Below, in pieces: positions 8,576-17,197 of a DNA stretch of 64,000 nt (within the stretch, counting starts at the first letter, position 1; each line of letters begins with the position of its first letter). The stretch comes from an uncultured Oscillibacter sp. GTDB taxonomy: Bacteria; Bacillota; Clostridia; Oscillospirales; Oscillospiraceae. The translations under genes and the position numbers were made by a program. The notes beneath the pieces were generated by a model. The model saw nothing but the letters and a program-made list of their open reading frames with translations. It searched no databases and was not told where the DNA came from. Where the stretch lies: assembly GCA_910589315.1 (NCBI GenBank), contig CAJUTB010000004.1, positions 1-64,000 of the forward strand, given 5' to 3'.

Positions 8576-9349
8576 ATGTTTCATGGCAAAGCAGAGGACT
8601 TGCGGAAGCTGACCCCCGAAGCCGAAATCACCATCCACGTCAGCCTTTTCAACGACCCGCTGTGGTACGAGCTGCCCTGCATTGATTTTCTCACGAACCA
8701 TTCTCCTGGCGTTGAAATCGCAGTTGAGGCCAGGATTTCCGATTCCATTACGGATACAGAAGGCCATTTTTCCAAATTCTATCCCCTTGACCGGGAATTT
8801 TATGAGTATGATGAGGACGAGGAAGATGACGAGGATGAGTATGATGAGGACTACGATGCCGTGAACTATGTGGATTCTATAGCAGATTCCATGGAGGTCG
8901 AAGCGACTTTGACAGGGTTCGCGGGGGACGAATACGAAATCAATCTGGCGGATGAGACGATCCGGCCAGCGGGATGGAATTTTTATCAGGAAGATCCAGA
9001 CATCTTAGAGTTGCTGGGAGATACGGACTTTGAGAAGATTCTGAAACCGTATCAGGAAGTGCTGGTCAAGTGCAATCCGGAAACGGGAGACGTGACACGC
9101 GTGGAGGGAGACGCCGGGAAGTTCGGTCCGGAGCACAGCGGTGCATTCGCGGAGATTCTGCCGGAAGTCTCCATCCGTACGGAGGAAAAAGACGGGAAAC
9201 GCTTCTATCTGGATGCCGAAGGGAATGAATACTTTTTCCTGGGAGATCTTTCATTGGAAGAAATCCGATTCGGCCGGGTGCAGGCGGGGTGGTTCGATGC
9301 GTATCCCGACCGCCCCGCGTGGCTGCGGGAGTGGGAATCGTCCTGTTGA
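8576..9349 (+). CDS. Acidic protein of unknown function
   Basis: A 257-residue protein that I do not recognise. It has no signal peptide or membrane segment. Residues about 72-100 form a run made largely of Asp, Glu and Tyr (YDEDEEDDEDEYDEDYD). The rest is also acidic and looks globular, with beta-rich text such as KRFYLDAEGNEYFFLGD near the C-terminus. No good Shine-Dalgarno precedes the ATG, and an in-frame stop lies at 8549-8551, so the N-terminus could be eroded or start at a non-ATG codon. It has its own promoter and stands alone between cinA and a cupin gene. Confidence 0.65.
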   Translation: MFHGKAEDLRKLTPEAEITIHVSLFNDPLWYELPCIDFLTNHSPGVEIAVEARISDSITDTEGHFSKFYPLDREFYEYDEDEEDDEDEYDEDYDAVNYVDSIADSMEVEATLTGFAGDEYEINLADETIRPAGWNFYQEDPDILELLGDTDFEKILKPYQEVLVKCNPETGDVTRVEGDAGKFGPEHSGAFAEILPEVSIRTEEKDGKRFYLDAEGNEYFFLGDLSLEEIRFGRVQAGWFDAYPDRPAWLREWESSC

Positions 9350-9396
9350 GACGATGGGAAGCCCTGCAAAGGGTTTTGTTTCTGACGCGGTTTTTC

Positions 9397-9425
9397 TTGA
9401 CAAATTTGGGCAGAGCAGGTAGTAT
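9397..9425 (+). promoter_or_regulatory. Promoter of the cupin gene
   Basis: TTGACA (9397-9402) and TAGTAT (9420-9425) are spaced 17 bp, about 30 bp upstream of the chosen start codon. Confidence 0.65.
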
Positions 9426-9457
9426 ATTTGAGAGAAACCGAAGGGAGAGACGGCGCG

Positions 9458-9856
9458 ATGGAGGAATTTATGGAACGGGATGTCCCGGAGGAGCCCGGCG
9501 TGACGGACCCGCGTTTGATTTTGGCACGGGTGCAGGATACGAAACCCCGGCGGCTGGATGGGGGACGGACCGTTCTGCGGCCCAGCCTGCCCTTTGACGA
9601 GACCACCCGCCTGGCCAGCTGTTTCCTGGACCTGTACATTGGAGCGCGCTACGCGCCGTCACCCTCCCGGACGGGGTGCATCTGCCATGCGACGGTCATG
9701 GCTGGAAGCGTAAATCTGACAGTAGGAGGCAAAACCTTCCAGCTGTTAGAGCGGGACGCTCTCCGCTTTTCTGCGGATCAGCCGTATCAGTTCTTTAATC
9801 TCTCCAACGGGGCCGGACGCCTCTTGCTGGAGTACCAGTATTTGCAGGAGGATTAA
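9458..9856 (+). CDS. Small cupin-domain protein
   Basis: A 132-residue protein with an unstructured acidic N-terminus and a single cupin barrel at about residues 68-130 (CHATVMAGSVNLTVGGKTFQ, ADQPYQFFNLS). I start it at the ATG at 9458 because AAGGGAGA lies 11 bases upstream; a TTG at 9428 is in frame but lacks a ribosome site. No DNA-binding domain is attached. The histidine ligands of metal cupins are not clearly present, so it may bind a small molecule rather than act as an enzyme. It has its own promoter and terminator. Confidence 0.75.
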   Translation: MEEFMERDVPEEPGVTDPRLILARVQDTKPRRLDGGRTVLRPSLPFDETTRLASCFLDLYIGARYAPSPSRTGCICHATVMAGSVNLTVGGKTFQLLERDALRFSADQPYQFFNLSNGAGRLLLEYQYLQED

Positions 9857-9892
9857 ACCGTTTTTCAAGCGGAGAGGCCAAATAAAAAAGTG

Positions 9893-9925
9893 TAACGGCA
9901 CAGCCTGAAGGCTGTGCCGTTTTTG
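9893..9925 (+). terminator. Terminator of the cupin gene
   Basis: Perfect stem ACGGCACAGCC / GGCTGTGCCGT with a TGAA loop, followed by a T-run. Confidence 0.92.
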
Positions 9926-9933
9926 ACGGGGTG

Positions 9934-9980
9934 CAGGGGGAGTCGGTCCCCCTGCCGGGGTCCAGGGGCTGGCCCCTGGA
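9934..9980 (-). repeat. Tandem GC-rich hairpins downstream of carB-dapF
   Basis: Two adjacent inverted repeats: CAGGGGGA / TCCCCCTG (9934-9954) and TCCAGGGG / CCCTGGA (9961-9980). They sit at the 3' end of the minus-strand carB-dapF gene, five bases from its stop. They look like a mobile or REP-like intergenic unit that also protects or ends the transcript. Confidence 0.55.
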
Positions 9981-9985
9981 GGGTT

Positions 9986-12900
9986 TCAATATGCCACCTC
10001 TCCGACGTAAATCAGCTTCGCGTCGCCGGTGAGGGTTACGGATTCGTCGGTGTAGTGGACGATCAGATCTCCGCCGCGAACCCGGACGGTAATATCCGTG
10101 TCCTTTGGGCACAGGCCGTTGGCAATTGCCGCGGCAACCGCGGCACATGCGCCGGTGCCGCAGGCCATCGTCTCGCCGCTGCCGCGCTCCCAAACCCGCA
10201 TCTTAATCGTACTGGGATTCACAACCCGGATAAATTCCGTGTTGATGCGCTCTGGAAAATACGGCGCGTGTTCAAAGCGCGGACCAATGAAATCCACATC
10301 CACCGCATCCACCCGCGGACAAAATACCACACAATGCGGGTTGCCCATGTCCACACAGGTGATGTTATAGGGACGCCCGGCAACACGGACGGGATAATCC
10401 ACCACCGTTTTTTCCGGAATGGTGAACTTCAACGCTGCGGTGTCCAGCGTGGCCCGGCCCATGTCCACACACGCAGAAGTTACCTTCCCATTGGTGGTGT
10501 ACAGCGTTACGGTCTTAATGCCGCTGCCGGTTTCCACCGTCAGCGTTTCACGCTTCACAAAGCCGTTGTCATACAGATATTTTCCCATGCAGCGCAGGGC
10601 GTTGCCCGCCATTTTTCCTTCGCTGCCGTCGCTGTTGAACATCCTCATTTTTGCGTCGGCAGTCTCCGAGCTTTCCATCAAAATAATGCCGTCGGCGCCG
10701 ACGCCGTAATGACGGTCACAGAGCGTAATGCAAAGAGACTCCGGACAGGTAATCTCTCCGTGGAAATTTTCCAGGAAAATATAATCGTTACCGCAGGTCT
10801 GCATCTTTGCAAACGTCAGCTTCTGGCGGCCGCTGCGGAGGTGGCAAATGTCCACAAGCTCCGTGTTCCTCTGGGTATAGCGGGATGCCAGAATGTCCGT
10901 GAGGGCATTGGCGGTGTCCAGAGAGGTGAGGCAGGGGATACCCAGCTGGACGCAGCGGTGATTGAGATGAATAAAATCGCGGATATAATCGGGTTCCGTG
11001 GAGCCGGTGAGGATGACATAATCAATTCCGCCGTTTTCCAGCAAATGAAAAACCTGATTGTCCTTGCCCAGCTTGCCGACAACCTCCACCTCTGCGCCCA
11101 GCTGGGAAATTTCCCGCGCTGTGCCGTCGGTGGCATAGAGCTTGTACCCCATGTCGTCCAGCTTCCGGGCAATGTTGACCACCTCCGGCTGGTCCCGGTG
11201 GTTGACGGAGATGAGCACGCCGCCCCGTTTCTCCTTTTCCACCCGGTAGCCCGCGGAGACCAGACCCTTGAACAGAGCCTCCTGCATATCTTTGCCCAGG
11301 CCCAGCACTTCGCCGGTGGATTTCATCTCCGGCGAAAGAGCGGCGTTGGCGTCGGTGATTTTCTCGAAGGAGAACACCGGAACCTTGACAGCCACATAAG
11401 GCGGCTGTTTGTACAGCCCCACGCCGTAGCCCAGAGACTTGAGGGGCCGCCCAACCATAACCTTGGTTGCCAGCTCCACCATCGGCACGCCGGTGACTTT
11501 GGAGATATACGGAACCGTCCGGCTGGCGCGGGGATTGACTTCAATGACGTAGAGTCCGCCCTGGTAAATCAGATATTGGATGTTGATAAGGCCCTTGGTG
11601 CCTAGGGAGAGGGCCAGCTTTTCCGAACAATCGATGATGGTTTTCAGCATCCGGTCGCCGATGGAGAAGGGGGGATAGACGGCGATGGAGTCGCCGGAAT
11701 GAACGCCGGTGCGCTCGATATGCTGCATGACGCCGGGAATCAGAACATCCACGCCGTCGGAAATCACGTCGACTTCCAATTCCTTACCCATCAGGTATTG
11801 GTCCACCAGAACGGGATTTTCCACCTTGCCGGAGAGAATGACTTCCATATAGGTCCGGACATCCTCGTCATTGTGGGCGATAACCATATTCTGCCCGCCG
11901 ATGACGTAGCTGGGACGCAGCAAAACGGGATATCCCAATTCGTTGGCGGTGTCCAGGGCCTCCTGCATTCCCAAAACGCCCCGGCCCTGGGGCCGCTTGA
12001 TGTGGAAGCGTTCCAGCAGTTCGTCAAACCGTTCCCGGTCCTCCGCCATGTCGATGGACTCCGCGCTGGTGCCCATGATCGGAATCCCCTGGCTGTCCAG
12101 GAATTTCGTCAGCTTAATAGCCGTCTGGCCGCCGAAGGCCACCACCACGCCGACGGGTTTTTCCACGCCGATAATGTGCATGACATCCTCGGGGCAGAGG
12201 GGTTCAAAGTACAGCCGGTCGGCGGTGTCGTAGTCCGTGGAGACGGTTTCGGGGTTGTTGTTGACTATGACCACATCGTAGCCCAATTCCTTCAGCGTCC
12301 AGACGCAGTGAACGGAGGAATAATCGAACTCAATGCCCTGTCCAATCCGAATGGGGCCGGAGCCAAGGACCATGATCACAGGCCGCCCGGAACGCGGGAA
12401 GGCGCGGGATTCGCAATAGCGGTCAAAGGTGGAGTAAAAGTAAGGCGTTTCCGCGTCGAACTCTGCGCCGCAGGTGTCCACCATCTTGTACACGGCGGTT
12501 TTCGCCTGTTCCGGCAGGGCTTCCGCGCCGGAGAGCCGCAGCAGGGCTTCGTCGGTGTAACCCAGACGCTTGCCGTTTTCATAATGGATGGCGGTGAGAC
12601 CGTCTTTTGCGAGGTCCGCCTCAAACCTGGTCATGTTCTTCAGCTTGGCGAGGAACCAGCGGTCGATCCGGGTGATGCCGAAAATCTCATCTACGGAAAC
12701 GCCGGATTTCAACGCCTCGAAAATCGTAAACAGGCGGTGATCATCCACCCGGCGAAGCCGTTCCCAAACCGGCGCGCCGTCCGTACTCTTGCGGTTCAGG
12801 GTGTCCATCCCGATTTCCGCGCCCCGGACGGCCTTCATCAAGGCCATCTCAAAGCTGGGGGCAATGGACATAACCTCGCCGGTGGCCTTCATCTGGGTGC

Positions 12901-14017
12901 CCAGGGTCCGGGAGGCGTCGGCAAATTTGTCGAAAGGCCACTTGGGCATTTTTACCACGATATAATCCAGCGTCGGCTCAAAGCAGGCGCAGGTTTTGCC
13001 GGTGATGTCGTTTTTGATCTCGTCCAGGGTGTAGCCCAGGGCAATTTTCGCGGTGATTTTGGCGATGGGATATCCTGTGGCCTTGGACGCCAACGCCGAG
13101 GACCGGGAAACGCGGGGATTCACCTCGATCACGGCGTATTCAAAGCTGTCGGGGTTCAGAGCAAGCTGTACGTTGCACCCGCCCACAATGCCCAGATGGG
13201 TAATAATATCCAAAGAGGCGGAGCGGAGCATCTGGAATTCCTTGTCCGCCAGGGTCTGGGTGGGGGCGACTACGATGGAGTCGCCGGTATGGACCCCCAC
13301 CGGGTCCATGTTTTCCATGGAGCAGACGGCAATCACATTTCCCACGCTGTCCCGCATGGTCTCGAATTCGATTTCCTTCCAGCCGAAAATGGCCTTTTCA
13401 ATCAGCACCTGAGTAATGGGGGAGGCGTCCAGGCCGGTCTGGGCAATGATTCGGAGTTCTTTTTCGTTCTGAGCCGCGCCGCCGCCCGCGCCGCCCAGCG
13501 TGAACGCGGGACGGACGATGACCGGATAGCCAATCCGCGCCGCCACTTCCAGCGCGCCGTCCACGGTCTCCGCGATGTCGGAGGCGATCACCGGCTGTCC
13601 GATTTCCGCCATGGCCTCCTTGAACAGTTCCCGGTCCTCGGCGCGGGAAATGGCCTTGGCATCGGTGCCCAGGAGGCGGACGTTTTCTTCTGCGAGAAAA
13701 CCCTCCTTGTCCAGCTGCATAGCCAGGGTCAATCCGGTCTGCCCGCCCAGGCCCGCGAGAATGGAATCCGGCTTTTCCTTCCGGATGATGCGCTTGATGG
13801 TCTCTACCGTCAGGGGTTCCAGGTAGATCTCGTCCGCCATGGCCTGGTCCGTCATGATGGTGGCGGGGTTGGAGTTGCAGAGGACAACGTTGACCCCCGC
13901 TTCCTTCAGCACACGGCACGCCTGTGCGCCGGCGTAGTCAAATTCGGCGGCCTGTCCAATGACAATCGGGCCGGAGCCGATGACCAATACTTTTTTGATT
14001 CGGGTATCCAACGGCAT
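9986..14017 (-). CDS. carB-dapF: Carbamoyl-phosphate synthase large subunit fused to diaminopimelate epimerase
   Basis: A 1343-residue in-frame fusion. Residues 1-1066 are CarB: two ATP-grasp halves (KVLVIGSGPIVIGQAAEFDY and MVLGSGPIRIGQGIEFDY) and the C-terminal MGS-like allosteric domain. Residues 1067-1343 are DapF, starting KLTFAKMQTCGNDYIF with no stop, start or ribosome site at the joint. The second epimerase cysteine is present in TMACGTGACA, but the first catalytic position, normally CGN after GSEGKM, is Ala1137 (GCG codon 10607-10609). CarB makes carbamoyl phosphate for arginine and pyrimidines with CarA; DapF would convert LL- to meso-diaminopimelate for cell wall and lysine. The start overlaps the carA stop by one base (TAATG). 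Confidence 0.93.
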   Translation of the reverse strand: MPLDTRIKKVLVIGSGPIVIGQAAEFDYAGAQACRVLKEAGVNVVLCNSNPATIMTDQAMADEIYLEPLTVETIKRIIRKEKPDSILAGLGGQTGLTLAMQLDKEGFLAEENVRLLGTDAKAISRAEDRELFKEAMAEIGQPVIASDIAETVDGALEVAARIGYPVIVRPAFTLGGAGGGAAQNEKELRIIAQTGLDASPITQVLIEKAIFGWKEIEFETMRDSVGNVIAVCSMENMDPVGVHTGDSIVVAPTQTLADKEFQMLRSASLDIITHLGIVGGCNVQLALNPDSFEYAVIEVNPRVSRSSALASKATGYPIAKITAKIALGYTLDEIKNDITGKTCACFEPTLDYIVVKMPKWPFDKFADASRTLGTQMKATGEVMSIAPSFEMALMKAVRGAEIGMDTLNRKSTDGAPVWERLRRVDDHRLFTIFEALKSGVSVDEIFGITRIDRWFLAKLKNMTRFEADLAKDGLTAIHYENGKRLGYTDEALLRLSGAEALPEQAKTAVYKMVDTCGAEFDAETPYFYSTFDRYCESRAFPRSGRPVIMVLGSGPIRIGQGIEFDYSSVHCVWTLKELGYDVVIVNNNPETVSTDYDTADRLYFEPLCPEDVMHIIGVEKPVGVVVAFGGQTAIKLTKFLDSQGIPIMGTSAESIDMAEDRERFDELLERFHIKRPQGRGVLGMQEALDTANELGYPVLLRPSYVIGGQNMVIAHNDEDVRTYMEVILSGKVENPVLVDQYLMGKELEVDVISDGVDVLIPGVMQHIERTGVHSGDSIAVYPPFSIGDRMLKTIIDCSEKLALSLGTKGLINIQYLIYQGGLYVIEVNPRASRTVPYISKVTGVPMVELATKVMVGRPLKSLGYGVGLYKQPPYVAVKVPVFSFEKITDANAALSPEMKSTGEVLGLGKDMQEALFKGLVSAGYRVEKEKRGGVLISVNHRDQPEVVNIARKLDDMGYKLYATDGTAREISQLGAEVEVVGKLGKDNQVFHLLENGGIDYVILTGSTEPDYIRDFIHLNHRCVQLGIPCLTSLDTANALTDILASRYTQRNTELVDICHLRSGRQKLTFAKMQTCGNDYIFLENFHGEITCPESLCITLCDRHYGVGADGIILMESSETADAKMRMFNSDGSEGKMAGNALRCMGKYLYDNGFVKRETLTVETGSGIKTVTLYTTNGKVTSACVDMGRATLDTAALKFTIPEKTVVDYPVRVAGRPYNITCVDMGNPHCVVFCPRVDAVDVDFIGPRFEHAPYFPERINTEFIRVVNPSTIKMRVWERGSGETMACGTGACAAVAAAIANGLCPKDTDITVRVRGGDLIVHYTDESVTLTGDAKLIYVGEVAY

Positions 14018-15081
14018 TACAGGTCGCCTCCTTCCATCAGAGCCGTGAAGCGGTCAAAGAGAAACGCAGTGTCGTGAGGGCCGCCGCAGGCTTCCGGGTG
14101 AAACTGGACGGTAAAGGCCCGTAAATCAGGGTAATCCACTCCTTCGCAGGTGCCGTCGTTGGCGTTGGCGAAGGAGACTTTTCCTCCTTTTATGCCGCCG
14201 GCGTCCACAGCGTAGCCGTGGTTCTGGCTGGTGATGTACGTCCGCAGCCCGTTCAGGTCCCGTACCGGCTGGTTGACGCCCCGGTGTCCATACTTGAGCT
14301 TGAAGGTGGACCCGCCTGCCGCCAGGGCGGTGAGCTGGTGTCCGAGACAGATTCCAAACAGCGGGACTCTGCCCAGCAGCTTGCGAATCTGCTCGATCTG
14401 GTAGACGTTTTCCGCTGGGTCGCCGGGGCCGTTGGAGAGCATGATCCCATCCGGCGCGGACGACAGGATGTCTTCGGCGGAGGTCCCGGCGGGAAAGACG
14501 GTGACGCCGCAGCCGCGTTTTTGCAGTTCCCGGATGATGTTGCGTTTTGCGCCGTAGTCCAGAAGGGCAACGCGGAGGCGCGTTTCCCCCTCCGACGGAT
14601 GGAAAGACGGTTCCTTGCAGGTGACGGCCTCCACCACGCCGGTGACGGCATAGGCGGAAGCGGCGGCAAGTCCGGCCTCCACGTCGGTGCAAAGGGCGGC
14701 GTTCATGACGCCGTGTTCCCGGATGATGCGGGTAAGCTCCCGGGTGTCGACGCCGCAGAGTCCGGGGACATTGCGTTCCTTCAAAAATTCATCCAGACCG
14801 CAGTCCGTCCGGAAATTGGAGGGGGACTCGCAGAATTCCCGCACGACGTAGCCCCCGACGCAGCACGGTCCCTCAAAGTCCTCCCGCATGACGCCGTAGT
14901 TTCCAATCAAAGGGTAGGTTTGCAGTACGATTTGACCGGCGTAGCTGGGATCGGTCAGGGTTTCGACATAGCCGCCCATACCGGTTGTAAACACCAGCTC
15001 GCCCACGGCTTCGGCCTCTGCGCCAAAGCGCAGTCCCTCAAAGACTTGTCCATCCCGAAGCACTAAATAACCTTTTTCCAT
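14017..15081 (-). CDS. carA: Carbamoyl-phosphate synthase small subunit
   Basis: A 354-residue glutaminase subunit that delivers ammonia to CarB. The N-terminal CPSase domain is followed by a class I amidotransferase domain with the nucleophile in FGICLGHQL and the His-Glu pair in FHPEACGG. The start at 15081 is preceded by GGGAGGGC; the frame extends 11 codons further but without a ribosome site. It is translationally coupled to carB through TAATG. A sigma-A promoter lies 53 bp upstream. I see no PyrR site or arginine operator. Confidence 0.95.
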   Translation of the reverse strand: MEKGYLVLRDGQVFEGLRFGAEAEAVGELVFTTGMGGYVETLTDPSYAGQIVLQTYPLIGNYGVMREDFEGPCCVGGYVVREFCESPSNFRTDCGLDEFLKERNVPGLCGVDTRELTRIIREHGVMNAALCTDVEAGLAAASAYAVTGVVEAVTCKEPSFHPSEGETRLRVALLDYGAKRNIIRELQKRGCGVTVFPAGTSAEDILSSAPDGIMLSNGPGDPAENVYQIEQIRKLLGRVPLFGICLGHQLTALAAGGSTFKLKYGHRGVNQPVRDLNGLRTYITSQNHGYAVDAGGIKGGKVSFANANDGTCEGVDYPDLRAFTVQFHPEACGGPHDTAFLFDRFTALMEGGDL

Positions 15082-15133
15082 GAAGCCCTCCCATCGCTGA
15101 ACACATTTCGCCAACTTTGAATGATTCTATGTT

Positions 15134-15162
15134 ATTATGCTTTTTTTTTGACGTGCCGTCAA
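15134..15162 (-). promoter_or_regulatory. Promoter of carA-carB-dapF
   Basis: Minus-strand TTGACG (15162-15157) and CATAAT (15139-15134) with 17 bp spacing that contains an A-tract. Confidence 0.75.
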
Positions 15163-15288
15163 TGGCTCTTTCTTGTTTCCCCCAAAAAGTTTCAGCGGGA
15201 TTTCCCGCCTGTTTTTGTGCAAAACCCCAATTGCCGCCGTCCGGCAGGGGAGGCGTCCGCGGCAGGCGCGTGCCAGGCAAAGAGACGC

Positions 15289-15317
15289 TTGACATTCAAA
15301 AACTTATGTTCTATAAT
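15289..15317 (+). promoter_or_regulatory. Promoter of the SLOG-family gene
   Basis: Consensus TTGACA (15289-15294) and TATAAT (15312-15317), spaced 17 bp; divergent from the carA promoter. Confidence 0.9.
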
Positions 15318-15346
15318 AAGGTCGAAACACAACAGGAGGACCAGCC

Positions 15347-15859
15347 ATGAGAGCAAAACAAGAAAGCTGCTGCTTTACCGGACACCGGCCCGACAAGCTG
15401 CCGTGGCGGTATGACGAACAAGACCCGCGCTGCGCCGCCCTCAAACGCCGCATTGCCGACGCAGTGGAATCCGCATACGCCGAAGGCTTCCACCATTTTC
15501 TCTGCGGCATGGCCCTGGGCAGCGACCTGTATTTCTGCGAGAGCGTCCTGGCCCTGCGGGAAAAACACCCGGAGATCACCCTGGAAGCGGCCATTCCCTG
15601 CCCCACGCAGGCCGATGCCTGGCCGCCGGACCAGCAGGCCCGCTACCGCCGCCTGGTGGACGCCTGCGATGCGGAAACCATGGTTTCCTCCGCGTATACC
15701 CCCTACTGTATGCTCCGGCGAAACCGGTACATGGTGGACCACGCGTCCCTGGTCATCGCGGTTTTTGACGGAACCCCCGGTGGGACGCGTTACACGGTAG
15801 AATACGCCATGAAGCAGGGCGTAGAGGTGGTGGACCTGCCGGTCTTGGGGAAGGCATAA
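15347..15859 (+). CDS. SLOG-family (DUF1273/YpsA-like) protein
   Basis: A 170-residue Rossmann-like protein of the SLOG superfamily. It begins with the typical CCFTGHRPDKLPW and carries a GMALGSDLYFCE motif at about residues 54-65 and AVFDGTPGGTRYTVEYA near the end. SLOG proteins are thought to bind or cleave nucleotide-derived ligands; B. subtilis YpsA affects cell division, but that role cannot be assumed here. AGGAGG lies 8 bases before the ATG. It is a single gene with a consensus promoter. Confidence 0.88.
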   Translation: MRAKQESCCFTGHRPDKLPWRYDEQDPRCAALKRRIADAVESAYAEGFHHFLCGMALGSDLYFCESVLALREKHPEITLEAAIPCPTQADAWPPDQQARYRRLVDACDAETMVSSAYTPYCMLRRNRYMVDHASLVIAVFDGTPGGTRYTVEYAMKQGVEVVDLPVLGKA

Positions 15860-15867
15860 AATGGCGG

Positions 15868-15904
15868 AGAAAAAAAGCGGCGGAGTGTTTGCACTCCGCC
15901 GCTC
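15868..15904 (-). terminator. Terminator of pta
   Basis: Stem AGCGGCGGAGTG / CACTCCGCCGCT with a T-run on the minus strand; it may also stop plus-strand transcripts from the SLOG gene. Confidence 0.9.
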
Positions 15905-15911
15905 GGTTGGT

Positions 15912-16892
15912 TCAGTCCTCGCAGAGACCGGCCGTGATGATCGCCATGGAATAAACCTCCTGGGCGTTGCAACCGCGGGAGAGGTCGTTGATCGGCGCAT
16001 TCAGGCCCTGGAGAATCGGACCGTAAGCGTCAAAGGAACCCATGCGCTGGCAGATCTTATAGCCGATGTTGCCCGCGTTGATGTCCGGGAAAATGAAGGT
16101 GTTGGCATGGCCGGTGAGGGGGGATTCGGGGCACTTGGTATGGGCCACGGTGGGAGACACTGCCGCGTCAAACTGCAATTCGCCGTCAATGATCGTGTCG
16201 GGCAGCGCGATTTTGGCCTTGGCGCAGGCGTTGCGCATCTTGTCAACGTCCTCGCCCTTGCCGGAACCGTGGGTGGAGTAGCTCAGGAATGCGACCTTCG
16301 GGTCAATGCCAAAGATTTTCGCAGTGGAGACGGTCTCCGCAGCGATTTCAACCAGTTCGTCTTCGGTGGGCTTGATGTTGATGGCGCAGTCCGCCATCGC
16401 CAAAACTTCCCGGTCGCCGGTGGCGGAGGGACGTACCAGAATAAAGCAGGAGGATACGATGCTGCAACCGGGCTTGGTCTTAATCACCTGAAGGGCGGGA
16501 CGCACAGTGTCGGCGGTGGAGTAAGTAGCTCCGCCCAGAAGGGCGTCCGCATAGCCCATTTTTACAAGCATGGTGCCGAAATAGTTGCCCTGCTTCAGAA
16601 GGTCGCGGCACTGGGCTTCCGTCATTTTGCCCTTGCGCAGCTCCACCAGGGCGGAGACCATCTTGTCCATATCCGGGAAGTTGGCGGGGTCCATGATCTC
16701 CGCACCGCGGATGTTGAAGCCGATGTCCTCCGCAGCGGCCTGCACCTCGTCGGCGTTGCCCACCAGAACGGGGGTCAGGAACGTACCGGACAGCAGGCGG
16801 GCGGATGCTTCCAGAATGCGGGGATCGGTGCCTTCCGTAAAGACGATCTTACGGGGATGGGCTTTCAGCTTGTGAATCAAGAAATTAAACAT
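15912..16892 (-). CDS. pta: Phosphate acetyltransferase
   Basis: A 326-residue enzyme that exchanges acetyl-CoA and phosphate to give acetyl phosphate for ATP formation by acetate kinase. The family sequence is clear throughout (KIVFTEGTDPRILEAS at the start, FPDINAGNIGYKICQRMG near the C-terminus). Length is typical of the short single-domain form. No acetate kinase gene is adjacent. It lies downstream of htrA on the same strand but separated by a 300-bp region with a very strong hairpin. Confidence 0.95.
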   Translation of the reverse strand: MFNFLIHKLKAHPRKIVFTEGTDPRILEASARLLSGTFLTPVLVGNADEVQAAAEDIGFNIRGAEIMDPANFPDMDKMVSALVELRKGKMTEAQCRDLLKQGNYFGTMLVKMGYADALLGGATYSTADTVRPALQVIKTKPGCSIVSSCFILVRPSATGDREVLAMADCAINIKPTEDELVEIAAETVSTAKIFGIDPKVAFLSYSTHGSGKGEDVDKMRNACAKAKIALPDTIIDGELQFDAAVSPTVAHTKCPESPLTGHANTFIFPDINAGNIGYKICQRMGSFDAYGPILQGLNAPINDLSRGCNAQEVYSMAIITAGLCED

Positions 16893-17197
16893 TTGACTGC
16901 GCCTCCATTATTCTTCAGTCCAGGACTGATATTTCTCTCTTTATTATACACAAACCGCGCCGCTGGTCAATGTATTTTTGAGGATTTCGACATAAAGATT
17001 TTCGATTTTTTCCAGTGAAACAAATTGGCCCCAGGGCCGGGAGGGCAGACGCCGCCCTCCGGCCCTGGGGAAATCTATTTGTAAAATGCTGCTGTTTGCG
17101 CCCCATATGGTCCCGCCGGCCGCATGGCGGCTGGTTGCCTTGCCGCAGCGATTGCCGCGAAGCCGCCTCCAGACGGAATCAAGTCAGCTGTAAGAGG
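16893..17197. other. htrA-pta intergenic region with a large hairpin
   Basis: A long inverted repeat at 17029-17070 (CCCCAGGGCCGG and its complement, with inner GGGC/GCCC) is enclosed by a weaker outer ACAAAT/ATTTGT stem. It lies just downstream of htrA and probably ends or protects its transcript. The rest holds no coding potential that I can support; the pta promoter should be here but is not clear. Confidence 0.55.

Noticed and set aside
11699..14077. A plus-strand frame of 792 codons across carB
   Set aside because: Antisense shadow of CarB with no recognisable domain or ribosome site.
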